From an uncultured Ectothiorhodospiraceae bacterium (GTDB lineage: Bacteria > Pseudomonadota > Gammaproteobacteria > Nitrococcales > Nitrococcaceae): a stretch of 64,000 bases of DNA. The stretch spans positions 1-64,000 of the forward strand of contig CAJXSH010000008.1 in the NCBI GenBank assembly GCA_913061005.1, in the 5' to 3' direction. The translations under genes and the position numbers were made by a program. How positions within the stretch are numbered: the first letter of the stretch is position 1; each line of letters opens with the position of its first letter. Positions 1-8,454 of this stretch are shown piece by piece. The notes below the pieces were generated by a model that did no database searches, was not told where the DNA came from, and saw only the letters and a list, made by a program, of their open reading frames with translations.

Positions 1-77
1 GGGATTCGAACCCCCGGAGCCCGCTAGGACTCACCGCATTTCGAGTGCGGCGCTTTCGACCACTCAGCCACCTCTCC
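1..77 (-). tRNA. tRNA-Ser (anticodon CGA), 3' end cut by window
   Basis: Read on the minus strand, the sequence begins GGAGAGGTGGCTGAGTGG, then an anticodon arm CCGCA-CTCGAAA-TGCGG whose loop gives anticodon CGA, a long class II variable arm, and the T-arm GGTTCGAATCC. The long variable arm and CGA anticodon identify serine (codon UCG). The acceptor 3' strand, about 13 bases, lies outside the window. Confidence 0.95.
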
Positions 78-88
78 AATGGGCGCGG

Positions 89-94
89 ATTGTA
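89..94 (-). promoter_or_regulatory. Possible -10 box of the tRNA-Ser gene
   Basis: On the minus strand TACAAT lies 11 bases upstream of the first tRNA base. No convincing -35 box is visible at the usual distance, so this is a weak assignment based on position and the 5/6 match to TATAAT. Confidence 0.4.
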
Positions 95-200
95 CATCAT
101 CCGCAGTGACGGGTGGAAACGCGGCACGGATTGCCCGGCGCGATCATCTGCGCCGGACGCGTTAAACTGGTGCGCGAGCGAGACGCCCAACGGAATCAAC

Positions 201-1133
201 ATGGACCAACGCGTTACCACCGACCTGCCAGCAGACGCCGCCTTTGGATTCAAGGCCTATGAGGCGATCCGGCACCGGCTGCCGGCCGCCCGCCGACAGG
301 GCGCCTGCAATCGGGCGGAGCATCTGGGTGACATCGCCGATGGCTACGACATGATCCTGCTCGATGCCTACGGTGTCCTGAACCGGGGCATAGAACCGAT
401 CGCCGGCGTACCAGAGCGAATCCGTGCCCTGCAGGCGGATGGCAAGCGCGTCATGGTGGTCTCTAATGCAGCCGGTTTTGCCCATCGCACGCTCATGGAG
501 CGATACGCGCGTCTTGGCTACGCCTTCGATGCCGAAGACGTGATCACCAGCCGCAAGACGCTGGTGCGTCAGCTCGAGCAGGAAGGTGCGCGCCATTGGG
601 GCATGATCGCAGGCCGGCACTTTGGCCCCGACGAGTTCCCGCCCCTCGACTACCGCATGCTCACCGATGACATCGCCGACTACGATGCCGCCGAGGGATT
701 CCTGCTGGTCGGGGCATCGGAATGGACACCGGCGCGTCAGGCATTGTTGATCGAAAGCCTCAAGCGCCGACCCAGGCCGCTTTATGTGGCCAACCCCGAC
801 CTGCTTGCTCCACAGCAAGTGGGCTACTCCACCGAGCCGGGGACCTACGCCCACCAGATCCAGGATGAGACCGGCGTCGAGCCGGTCTTCTACGGCAAGC
901 CCTACGGCAACATCTTTGCCCTGGCCATGGAGCGGCTACAACACGAAACCGAACTCGATCCCGGCCGTGTCCTCATGGTTGGAGATACCCTCCACACCGA
1001 TATCCTCGGCGGGCAGGCGGCTGGCCTGCATACCGCCCTGGTGACACGGACCGGTGTGCTGGCGGACATGGACATCGATGCCGCCATCCAGACCTCCGGC
1101 ATTGCCCCCGACTGGATCCTCGACCAGGCCTGA
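201..1133 (+). CDS. HAD-superfamily class IIA hydrolase (NagD-like phosphatase)
   Basis: A 310-residue cytoplasmic sugar- or nucleotide-phosphatase-like protein of the HAD-IIA (NagD/PGP) group. Motif I is DMILLDAYGVLNRG, with a nucleophile Asp and Ala at the second Asp position. Motif II is VVSNAAG, and the C-terminal motifs are GKPYGNIF (Lys) and VLMVGDTLHTDILGG (acidic motif IV). The cap module lies between motifs II and III, as in class IIA. The open frame extends upstream into the tRNA region, so the ATG at 201 is preferred because the homologous part starts after it. Substrate cannot be told from sequence; DAYGVL instead of the canonical DxDGVL is notable. It stands alone between tRNA-Ser and the leftward racemase gene. 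Confidence 0.85.
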   Translation: MDQRVTTDLPADAAFGFKAYEAIRHRLPAARRQGACNRAEHLGDIADGYDMILLDAYGVLNRGIEPIAGVPERIRALQADGKRVMVVSNAAGFAHRTLMERYARLGYAFDAEDVITSRKTLVRQLEQEGARHWGMIAGRHFGPDEFPPLDYRMLTDDIADYDAAEGFLLVGASEWTPARQALLIESLKRRPRPLYVANPDLLAPQQVGYSTEPGTYAHQIQDETGVEPVFYGKPYGNIFALAMERLQHETELDPGRVLMVGDTLHTDILGGQAAGLHTALVTRTGVLADMDIDAAIQTSGIAPDWILDQA

Positions 1134-1164
1134 CACCCGTCTGCACTGCCTGACCGCCGAGGGT

Positions 1165-2229
1165 TCACCTGCTCAGCCATTGCAGTGAAAGATCCGCCAC
1201 CAGGGGGCTCGTCGGTGGCAGGTCAAGGGTGATGGTGCCCACCAATCGCGGCTCGCCGCGCACGCGGGTTCGAATGCTGCGGCAGTCGCCGACCATTCCC
1301 TCGCTGACGATCTCGCCTTCGAACATGGTGCCGGACGGACTGGTGTTACGCAGCGTGGCGCCGATCGCTGCGCGTCCTTGATGGCTCAATCGAGCCAGGC
1401 GGGCCACGGTGCCGGTCCCGGTGGGGCAGCCCCAGAGGACACCCGGATGGCCGTACGTCCCGCCGATCGCCACCCAGGCACCGGGCGTCTCTTCGCGTTC
1501 TGGCCACATCCAGTGCAGGAACCGGGGCATTCCCACGTCCCCCAGCGCTGGGTGCTTGAGATCGAAATCGGCCTGCACCGCCTCGATCATTCGGGCGGCG
1601 AGGGCCAGGGCGTCGGCACTCCCCGCCTGCTCCGGCGCCAGGCCAACTGCATCGGCATCGACCATCACGTAATGGCCGCCACTCCAGACAAGGTCGTAGC
1701 CAACCGTCCCGGTCTCCGGCAGCTCGATCGACGCGTTGGCCCGGTGTACGAACGTCTCATCGCCCTCCACATCCACCGAGACCACCCGGCCGGCGGCCAG
1801 GGTGACATGGGCATCCACCCGTCCCCCGGGCGTCTCGAGCCGGACACACTGAACGCCGTCGTCGGTCTCGCGCGGGATCCGTCCGGTTTCGATAAGCGCA
1901 CAGGCGGTCGCCATCGTATTGGAGCCCGAGAAGAAGGGATAACCCATCACCTCCATGATGATGAACCCGGCCTGGGCATCCGGATGGACCGCCGGGGTAA
2001 TCAGATCGACGCAAAAAGCGGGAAGGCCATAGGGCGGCTCGATCAGCAAACGGCGCAGGCCGTCACCCGGCCCGCTCAGCCATTCCATGCGCTCGCGCAG
2101 GTTGAGCGCCGGATCCGTCGGGGCACCCGAGAAGACAACGCGATGGATATCGCTGCCGACAGCGACATCCACCCACTCAAGCCGACCGGCCGGGGCGGAC
2201 GCATCGGCTGGACCGTCAACCCCGGGCAT
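1165..2229 (-). CDS. Proline racemase/hydroxyproline epimerase superfamily protein with Ser/Thr pair
   Basis: A 354-residue protein of the proline racemase fold, which normally uses two active-site thiols on opposite faces of the alpha carbon. The first catalytic segment reads PFFSGSNT, placing Ser101 where racemases carry Cys. The second reads GCPTGTGT, placing Thr270 at the second Cys position, with Cys268 two residues earlier. Known pairs are Cys/Cys (racemase), Ser/Cys (4-hydroxyproline epimerase) and Cys/Thr (trans-3-hydroxyproline dehydratase). Ser/Thr fits none of them directly, so the reaction is open, with a dehydratase or isomerase of an amino- or hydroxy-acid most likely. The ATG at 2229 lies inside the end of the upstream oxidoreductase gene (14-base overlap), so translation is probably coupled. 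Confidence 0.82.
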   Translation of the reverse strand: MPGVDGPADASAPAGRLEWVDVAVGSDIHRVVFSGAPTDPALNLRERMEWLSGPGDGLRRLLIEPPYGLPAFCVDLITPAVHPDAQAGFIIMEVMGYPFFSGSNTMATACALIETGRIPRETDDGVQCVRLETPGGRVDAHVTLAAGRVVSVDVEGDETFVHRANASIELPETGTVGYDLVWSGGHYVMVDADAVGLAPEQAGSADALALAARMIEAVQADFDLKHPALGDVGMPRFLHWMWPEREETPGAWVAIGGTYGHPGVLWGCPTGTGTVARLARLSHQGRAAIGATLRNTSPSGTMFEGEIVSEGMVGDCRSIRTRVRGEPRLVGTITLDLPPTSPLVADLSLQWLSR

Positions 2230-3331
2230 GGGGCGCACCGATCGATTCCCAGTGCCGGTCGGGAACCACCACCAGCTTGCCCACGTAATCCTTGTCCATG
2301 AAGTCGGTCTGCGCGCGGTGGAAGTCGGAAAGCCGATAGGTGCCATGCAAAAGGGGGCGGATGCGGCCATCGAGCACATAGCCGAGCAGCCGCCGAAAAT
2401 CACTCCGCCGGCCCTGCGAAGAGCCATGCAGCTGGAGCTGCTTGAGATACATCGTGCGCAAATCCAGGTCGACGACCGGACCGGCAATGGCTCCGGCCGT
2501 GGTGTAGCGGCCTTCCGGGCGCAAAATGCGCAGCAGATCATTGAAATGCGGCCCCGCCACCAGATCGGCGACCACGTCGATGGCCTCGCCACCAGTGGCT
2601 TCATCGACCGCGGCCACCCAGTCTTCGGCGGCACGATCGACAACGGCTTCGGCACCGATGGCCTTAAGGGCATCGGCCTTGTCTTCGCGGGTCACGGCAT
2701 AGGGGATGGCGCCACGGGCGCGGCATAGCTGGACAATGCCCGAGCCCACACCGCCGGAGGCGCCCGTGACAAGCACCCGCTCACCGGCCTGCACACCGGC
2801 GCGCTCGAGCATGTGCTCACCGGTCAGGTAGGCACAGCAGAACGTCGCCAGCTCGGCATCCGAGAGATCGGTCTCCACCGCATGGGCGTTGTCGGCGGGG
2901 ACGCACTGGTACTCGGCATAGCCGCCGTCACGGCCGTGGCCGATGTAGTCGATATCCGCCAGGCTGTCGTCGTCGCGATTGTAGAGGCTGAAATCGACCA
3001 CGACGCGCTCACCGATGCGGCTGCCGGGCACGCCCTCACCCACCGCCACGATCACCCCTACACTGTCGGTCCCCTGGATGCGCGGGAAGGTCAGCGTCGA
3101 GCGACCGCGCCGCCAGGTGGAGACCGCCTGCGGGTCGGTATCGCTGCCGTAGGCGCCTTCGCGTACCCAGACATCGGTGTTGTTCATGCCGCAGGCGTGG
3201 ACCGCCAGCAGCACCTCGCCGGGGCCCGGCTCGGGGACCGGCACGTCGGTGCGGTAGTCAAGGGCGTCGAGCCCGCCATGACGGGTCAAAAGCACCGCGG
3301 CCATCGTCCTGGGAAGTTCTGACTGATTCAC
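2216..3331 (-). CDS. Medium-chain dehydrogenase/reductase, quinone oxidoreductase type
   Basis: About 371 residues if started at GTG 3331, 8 bases after tadA ends; ATG 3304 is the alternative. The N-terminal GroES-like half contains HACGMNNTDVWVREG and the typical MDR stretch GTDSVGVIVAVG. The Rossmann half has VLVTGASGGVGSGIVQL, the NAD(P)H-binding glycine motif. A region near DSLADIDYIGHGRDGG has an insertion compared with plain quinone reductases. No structural-zinc cysteine cluster is visible, which points to a zinc-free NADPH-dependent reductase. It sits between tadA and the racemase homologue in an apparent operon; the overlap with the latter suggests a shared pathway, but no substrate is implied by the sequence. 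Confidence 0.82.
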   Translation of the reverse strand: MNQSELPRTMAAVLLTRHGGLDALDYRTDVPVPEPGPGEVLLAVHACGMNNTDVWVREGAYGSDTDPQAVSTWRRGRSTLTFPRIQGTDSVGVIVAVGEGVPGSRIGERVVVDFSLYNRDDDSLADIDYIGHGRDGGYAEYQCVPADNAHAVETDLSDAELATFCCAYLTGEHMLERAGVQAGERVLVTGASGGVGSGIVQLCRARGAIPYAVTREDKADALKAIGAEAVVDRAAEDWVAAVDEATGGEAIDVVADLVAGPHFNDLLRILRPEGRYTTAGAIAGPVVDLDLRTMYLKQLQLHGSSQGRRSDFRRLLGYVLDGRIRPLLHGTYRLSDFHRAQTDFMDKDYVGKLVVVPDRHWESIGAPHARG

Positions 3332-3338
3332 CCCTCGT

Positions 3339-3830
3339 TCACCCTCGTTTTGACTGGAAAAACGCCCGCAGAAGCGACCCACAGCGCGCCGCCTCGACAC
3401 CACCGGTGATCGACAAATCATGATTGTGGCTGGGATGTTCGTGCAAGCGCATCGCACCGCCACATGCCCCGGTTTTGGGATCGTCGGCGCCGTAGACCAG
3501 TCGGCCGATGCGCGCGTGGATCATCGCCCCCAGGCACATGGGGCAGGGTTCGAGGGTGACATAGAGCGTTGTACCTGGCAGTCGATAAGCGCCCAGCGCC
3601 AACCCCGCGGCCCGCAGCGCGATGATCTCGGCATGGGCGGTTGGATCGTGGCTACCACGTGGCTGATTGGCCCCCTGGGCCACCACCTCGCCGTGCTTGA
3701 CCAGCAAAGCCCCCACCGGCACTTCACCGGCGGCCGCCGCCTGCTCGGCAAGCGCAATCGCCTGTCCCATGAACCGCTGATCCTCAGCGGCTGTGGTTAC
3801 TTGTGTCTGGCCAGTGTTCGCCACCCGCAC
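3339..3830 (-). CDS. tadA: tRNA-specific adenosine deaminase (A34 to I34)
   Basis: A 163-residue zinc deaminase that converts the wobble adenosine of tRNA-Arg(ACG) to inosine. The cytidine/deoxycytidylate deaminase signature is complete: HAE in PTAHAEIIALR, with His the zinc ligand and Glu the proton shuttle, and PCPMC in TLEPCPMCLGAM for the two Cys ligands. Length matches the TadA family. GTG 3830 is chosen because the segment DQRFMGQAIALAEQ aligns with the usual N-terminal helix, so the internal ATG at 3770 would truncate it. It lies 56 bases downstream of guaA; no clear terminator is seen between them. Confidence 0.95.
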   Translation of the reverse strand: MRVANTGQTQVTTAAEDQRFMGQAIALAEQAAAAGEVPVGALLVKHGEVVAQGANQPRGSHDPTAHAEIIALRAAGLALGAYRLPGTTLYVTLEPCPMCLGAMIHARIGRLVYGADDPKTGACGGAMRLHEHPSHNHDLSITGGVEAARCGSLLRAFFQSKRG

Positions 3831-3886
3831 CCCCCGAGGCCGTCACCCGGCCGGCCAGGCCCCTTGCGCCAGGCCTTTGAGACGAG

Positions 3887-5470
3887 TCACTCCCACTCGA
3901 TCGTCGCCGGCGGCTTGCCGGATATGTCGTAGACCACCCGCGAGACGCCCTCGATTTCGTTGATGATCCGCCGCGAGACATGATCGAGAAAGTCATAGGG
4001 CAGATGCGCCCAGCGAGCGGTCATGAAGTCGATGGTTTCCACCGCGCGCAACGCCACCACCCACTCATAACGCCGGCCATCGCCGGTCACCCCCACGGAC
4101 TTCACCGGCAGAAAGACCGCAAAGGCCTGGCTGGTCTTTTCGTACCAGCCGCTCTCGCGCAGCGCCTCGATGAAGATGGCGTCGGCCTGTCGCAGGCAAT
4201 CGGCATAGGCCTTGTGGATCTCGCCGAGGATGCGTACGCCCAGGCCCGGGCCGGGAAAGGGGTGACGGTGGATCATCTCGGCGGGCAGCCCCAGCTCGAG
4301 GCCGATGCGGCGTACCTCGTCTTTGAAAAGCTCGCGCAACGGCTCGAGGAGCTTGAGGTTCATGCGCGCCGGCAGCCCGCCGACATTGTGGTGGGATTTG
4401 ATGACGTGGGCCTTGCCGGTGCTGGCACCGGCCGATTCGATGACATCGGGGTAGATGGTGCCCTGGGCAAGCCACTGGATGTCATCGAGTTTGCCGGCCT
4501 CTTCGTCGAAGACCTCGATAAAGGTCCGGCCAATGATCTTGCGCTTGACCTCCGGGTCGGCCTCACCGGCCAGGGCGTCGAGAAAGCGATCCTCGGCATC
4601 GACCCGAATGACCCGGATGCCCATGTGGCGGGCAAAGGTCTGCATGACCTCGTCACCCTCGGCCAGCCGCAGCAGCCCATTGTCGACGAAAACGCAGGTG
4701 AGCTGATCGCCAATGGCCCTGTGGAGCAGCGCCGCCACCACCGAGGAGTCGACACCACCGGAAAGCCCCAGCAGCACATTCTCGTCGCCCACCGCCTGGC
4801 GGATGCGGGCGACCAGATCGTCGATGATGTTGCCGGCCGTCCAATCGCCCTTGCAGCCACAGACTTCGTGGACAAAGCGTGCCAGTATCCGCTGACCCTG
4901 CCGGGTGTGCGTCACCTCGGGATGGAACTGCAGCCCGTAGAGGCCGCGTTGATCATCGCCAATCCCGGCAATGGGCGCCGAGGGCGTGCTGGCGATGACC
5001 TTGAACCCGTCAGGAAGCTCGGCGACCCGATCGCCGTGGCTCATCCAGACATCAAGCAATCCATGACCCTCGGCATTGGTGCGATCCTCGATGTCGCTGA
5101 GCAGTACCGAATGCCCCCGGGCGCGCACCTCCGCATAGCCGAACTCCTTGGTGGACGAGGCCTCGACCGCGCCGCCCAGTTGGTGGGCCAGTGCCTGCAT
5201 CCCGTAGCAGATCCCCAGCACCGGCACCCCGGTGGCGAAAACCGCATCATCCACCCGCGGGGTCTCATCGTTGTCCTCGTGCACCGACTCCGGCCCGCCG
5301 GACAAGATCACGCCGCGGGGGGCGAAGTCATGGATGGCCGCGCCATCCACATCCCAGGGACGGATTTCGCAATAAACGCCGGCTTCGCGGACGCGCCGGG
5401 CGATCAGCTGGGTGTACTGCGAGCCGAAGTCCAGTATCAGGATCCGCTCGTCATGGATGTCGCGGGTCAT
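3887..5470 (-). CDS. guaA: GMP synthase (glutamine-hydrolysing)
   Basis: A 527-residue enzyme converting XMP to GMP with ATP and glutamine. The N-terminal class I glutamine amidotransferase has [18 protein letters not shown], the nucleophile Cys in VLGICYGMQ, and the His-x-Glu of FHPEVTHT near residue 180. The ATP pyrophosphatase domain carries the P-loop [14 protein letters not shown]. The C-terminal dimerisation domain ends with PPATIEWE, the conserved GuaA terminus. The start ATG lies 4 bases after the guaB stop, so guaB-guaA is a two-gene operon for guanine nucleotide synthesis, as in many gammaproteobacteria. Confidence 0.98.
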   Translation of the reverse strand: MTRDIHDERILILDFGSQYTQLIARRVREAGVYCEIRPWDVDGAAIHDFAPRGVILSGGPESVHEDNDETPRVDDAVFATGVPVLGICYGMQALAHQLGGAVEASSTKEFGYAEVRARGHSVLLSDIEDRTNAEGHGLLDVWMSHGDRVAELPDGFKVIASTPSAPIAGIGDDQRGLYGLQFHPEVTHTRQGQRILARFVHEVCGCKGDWTAGNIIDDLVARIRQAVGDENVLLGLSGGVDSSVVAALLHRAIGDQLTCVFVDNGLLRLAEGDEVMQTFARHMGIRVIRVDAEDRFLDALAGEADPEVKRKIIGRTFIEVFDEEAGKLDDIQWLAQGTIYPDVIESAGASTGKAHVIKSHHNVGGLPARMNLKLLEPLRELFKDEVRRIGLELGLPAEMIHRHPFPGPGLGVRILGEIHKAYADCLRQADAIFIEALRESGWYEKTSQAFAVFLPVKSVGVTGDGRRYEWVVALRAVETIDFMTARWAHLPYDFLDHVSRRIINEIEGVSRVVYDISGKPPATIEWE

Positions 5471-5474
5471 GGCC

Positions 5475-6941
5475 TCAATCGCTGCGGTAGTTGGGCGCTT
5501 CTTTGGTAATGCTCACGTCGTGGACATGGCCCTCGCGAACGCCGGAGTTGGTGATGCGGGCAAAGCGCGCCCGGGTACGGAAGGCGTCGATGCTCGCGCA
5601 GCCACAATAGCCCATGCTCGCCCGCAGCCCGCCCAGAAGCTGGTGGATGATGACACCAACCGGCCCCTTGTAGGGCACCCGGCCTTCGATGCCCTCGGGT
5701 ACGAGTTTCTCGACATCATCGGCGTTTTCCTGAAAGTAGCGATCCGATGACCCCTGACTGCCGGCCATGGCGCCGATCGACCCCATCCCGCGATAGGACT
5801 TGTAGCTGCGTCCCTGGTAGAGCTCGACCTCACCGGGTGCCTCTTCGGTGCCGGCGAACATGCTGCCCATCATCGCGCAGTGGGCCCCGGCGGCGATGGC
5901 CTTGGCCATATCCCCCGAATAGCGGATCCCGCCATCGGCGATGATCGGCACATCCCGGCCCTGCAGCGCGGTGGCCACATTGTCGATGGCACTAATCTGC
6001 GGCACACCCACGCCTGCCACAACCCGGGTGGTGCAGATCGATCCCGGACCGATGCCCACTTTCACGGCGTCCGCGCCCGCCTCGACCAGCGCCGTCGCGG
6101 CATCGCCGGTGGCGATGTTGCCGCCAACCACCTGGACATCCGGAAAGTGTTTCTTCACCCAGGCCACCCGATCCATCACCCCACGGCTGTGACCATGGGC
6201 GGTATCGACCACGAGCAGATCCACCCCCGCTTCGGCCAGTGCCTCAACCCGCTCCTCGGTGCCAACCCCGGTCGAGACCGCAGCCCCGACCCGAAGCCGT
6301 CCCTGCTCGTCCTTGCAGGCGTTGGGGAAGTCCTCGGCCTTCTGGATGTCCTTGACGGTGATCATGCCGCGCAGCTGAAAATCGCCGTTGACCACCAGCA
6401 GCTTTTCGATGCGGTGGCGGTGAAGCAGTGTGAGGATCTCGTCGCGTTCGGCCCCCTCCTGGACCGTGACCAGACGGCCTTCCGGCGTCATCGCCTCGGT
6501 CACGGGCATATCCAGTCGGGTTTCAAACCGCAGATCGCGGCTGGTGACAATCCCCTTGAGTCGACGACCCTCCACCACCGGGACGCCGGAGATGCCGTGC
6601 TGACCCATGAGCAGCAGCACCTCGCGGATGCTGGCCTGGGGCCCCACGGTGATGGGCTCTTTGATCACGCCGCTTTCAAACTTCTTGACGGTGCGCACCT
6701 CGCGGGCCTGGGCCTCGATGTCCATGCTCTTGTGGACGACCCCGATGCCGCCCTGCTCGGCCAGCGCAATGGCCAGTCGGGCCTCGGTGACCGTGTCCAT
6801 GGCCGCCGAGAGCAACGGGATGTTCAGCGCGATCTCGCGAGTGATACGGGTGGTCAGATCGACATCCTTGGGCAGGATCTCGGAGTAGTCGGGCAGCAGC
6901 AGGACGTCGTCGAATGTCAGGGCTTCCTGGGCAATCTGCAT
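5475..6941 (-). CDS. guaB: Inosine-5'-monophosphate dehydrogenase
   Basis: A 488-residue enzyme oxidising IMP to XMP with NAD, the committing step to GMP. It starts [20 protein letters not shown], the family N-terminus. Two CBS domains (about residues 95-205) interrupt the TIM barrel, and the catalytic Cys loop [11 protein letters not shown] and the flap region [10 protein letters not shown] are intact. GAGGA stands 7 bases before the ATG. It is first in the leftward guaBA operon and divergent from xseA across a 67-base intergenic region that must hold both promoters. Confidence 0.98.
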   Translation of the reverse strand: MQIAQEALTFDDVLLLPDYSEILPKDVDLTTRITREIALNIPLLSAAMDTVTEARLAIALAEQGGIGVVHKSMDIEAQAREVRTVKKFESGVIKEPITVGPQASIREVLLLMGQHGISGVPVVEGRRLKGIVTSRDLRFETRLDMPVTEAMTPEGRLVTVQEGAERDEILTLLHRHRIEKLLVVNGDFQLRGMITVKDIQKAEDFPNACKDEQGRLRVGAAVSTGVGTEERVEALAEAGVDLLVVDTAHGHSRGVMDRVAWVKKHFPDVQVVGGNIATGDAATALVEAGADAVKVGIGPGSICTTRVVAGVGVPQISAIDNVATALQGRDVPIIADGGIRYSGDMAKAIAAGAHCAMMGSMFAGTEEAPGEVELYQGRSYKSYRGMGSIGAMAGSQGSSDRYFQENADDVEKLVPEGIEGRVPYKGPVGVIIHQLLGGLRASMGYCGCASIDAFRTRARFARITNSGVREGHVHDVSITKEAPNYRSD

Positions 6942-6979
6942 GGGGACGTCCTCATCTGGCAGCGATTGATTAACCGATC

Positions 6980-7007
6980 ATTGTACTCGGACTGATACCC
7001 TTGTCGC
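6980..7007 (-). promoter_or_regulatory. Candidate sigma-70 promoter of guaBA
   Basis: On the minus strand GCGACA (4/6 to TTGACA) is followed after 16 bases by TACAAT (5/6 to TATAAT), 38 bases upstream of the guaB ATG. The -35 box overlaps the region just before the xseA start, so expression of the divergent pair may interfere. Confidence 0.45.
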
Positions 7008-7008
7008 C

Positions 7009-8367
7009 ATGGACGCGCCCGCCGAAGCAGAGATTTACACCGTCAGCCGCCTCAACCAGGCCGTCCGGCAGCTACTGGAACAGGCTTTCCCGCTGATCTG
7101 GGTCGAAGGAGAAATCTCCAACCTGGCAAGACCGGCGTCGGGACACTGCTATTTCAGCCTCAAGGATGAAGCCGCCCAGGTCCGGAGTGCGCTTTTTCGC
7201 AACCGTGCCCAGCGGCTTCGATTCAGCCCCGACAACGGCCAGCGGGTGCGGCTGCGGGCGCGGATCAGTCTTTATGCCCCGCGTGGCGAGTATCAGCTGA
7301 TCGTCGAGCACATGGAACCGGCCGGCGACGGCGAATTGCAACGCGCCTTTGAGGCGCTGAAAGCCAGGCTCTCGGCCGAGGGCTTGTTCGCCGAACAGGC
7401 CAAACAACCCATACCTGCCCTGCCCCGTCGCATCGGGGTCATCACCTCACCTACCGGGGCGGCCATCCGGGATGTGCTGAGCGTTTTGAAGCGACGTTTT
7501 CCGGCGTTGCCCGTGCTGATCTACCCGACCGCGGTCCAGGGCGATCACGCCGCGGCCGAGATGGCATCGGCGATTCGCCTTGCCAACGAGCGCGCCGAAG
7601 TGGATGTGCTTTTGATCACCCGCGGCGGGGGATCACTGGAAGACCTCCAGGCCTTCAACGACGAGCATCTCGCCCGGGCCATCGCCGCCTCACAGCTGCC
7701 GGTGGTCAGTGCCGTTGGCCACGAGGTGGATATGGCCATCACCGATTTTGTCGCCGACGAGCGCGCTGCCACCCCATCGGCGGCCGCCGAACGTCTCTCG
7801 CCCGATGGCACGGCCATCCATCAGCGCCTCGTCGATCGCCAGGCGCGGCTGGCAGGCACCCTGCAGCGCTTGCTCCAGCGCCAGGAGGAGCGGCTTTTGC
7901 AGCTCGGTCGTCGACTGGACTCGCAACACCCCGGGCGTCGGCTGCGCGACCGCAGTCAGCGGCTGGATGAGCTCGATCAAAGGCTGCGCCACGCGATGAA
8001 CCGTCGGCTGCAGGGCCGTGGCGAGCAACTGGCAAGCGCCCGCAGGCGCCTACGGGCCGCCAACCCCGGCCAACGGGTGCGCGAGGGCCAGCGTCGGGTC
8101 GAGACACTGCGACAACACCTCGGCAGCCAGACCCGCGAAGCCATTACCCGCCGCCAGGCGCAACTCACCGCCAGCGCCCGGGCGCTCGAGGCGATGAGCC
8201 CACTGGCGACCCTGCAAAGGGGCTACGCCATTGTCCAAAGCCCCGAGGGGCACATCCTGCGGCGAGCCAGCGATCTTCAGCCCGGCGCCGCGATCCATGC
8301 ACGACTGGCCAGTGGCCGGCTTGATGCCATCGTGCAGCGGGTCGATGACGACGAACGAACCGAGTGA
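7009..8367 (+). CDS. xseA: Exodeoxyribonuclease VII large subunit
   Basis: A 452-residue catalytic subunit of ExoVII, the single-strand DNA exonuclease acting in mismatch repair and degradation of excess ssDNA. The N-terminal OB fold has VEGEISNLARPASGHCYFSLKD. The catalytic core carries RRIGVITSPTGAAIRDVL, the segment LLITRGGGSLEDLQAFND, and SAVGHEVDMAITDFVAD, and is followed by a long Arg/Gln-rich coiled coil (about residues 275-400). The C-terminal beta segment LQRGYAIV is conserved. No Shine-Dalgarno sequence is visible before the ATG, so the mRNA may be nearly leaderless. The small subunit gene xseB is not in the window. Confidence 0.96.
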   Translation: MDAPAEAEIYTVSRLNQAVRQLLEQAFPLIWVEGEISNLARPASGHCYFSLKDEAAQVRSALFRNRAQRLRFSPDNGQRVRLRARISLYAPRGEYQLIVEHMEPAGDGELQRAFEALKARLSAEGLFAEQAKQPIPALPRRIGVITSPTGAAIRDVLSVLKRRFPALPVLIYPTAVQGDHAAAEMASAIRLANERAEVDVLLITRGGGSLEDLQAFNDEHLARAIAASQLPVVSAVGHEVDMAITDFVADERAATPSAAAERLSPDGTAIHQRLVDRQARLAGTLQRLLQRQEERLLQLGRRLDSQHPGRRLRDRSQRLDELDQRLRHAMNRRLQGRGEQLASARRRLRAANPGQRVREGQRRVETLRQHLGSQTREAITRRQAQLTASARALEAMSPLATLQRGYAIVQSPEGHILRRASDLQPGAAIHARLASGRLDAIVQRVDDDERTE

Positions 8368-8454
8368 TCGGACAAAACCGTATGCGCGCTGGCTTGTTGC
8401 CCCGACACGGCACGCGCATCATGCCCACTTTCCCAACTCAGTTTCAGGGAACCC

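Noticed and set aside
3831-3886. Terminator between guaA and tadA
   Set aside because: Some inverted GC-rich repeats are visible, but there is no stable single stem followed by a T-run.
3980-5509. Long open frame on the plus strand opposite guaA
   Set aside because: The translation resembles no family and guaA on the other strand is certain; long antisense frames are expected in G+C-rich DNA.
8368-8454. Promoter TTGTTG-N17-CATCAT before the flavoprotein gene
   Set aside because: Both boxes match the consensus poorly, so it was not listed as a feature.
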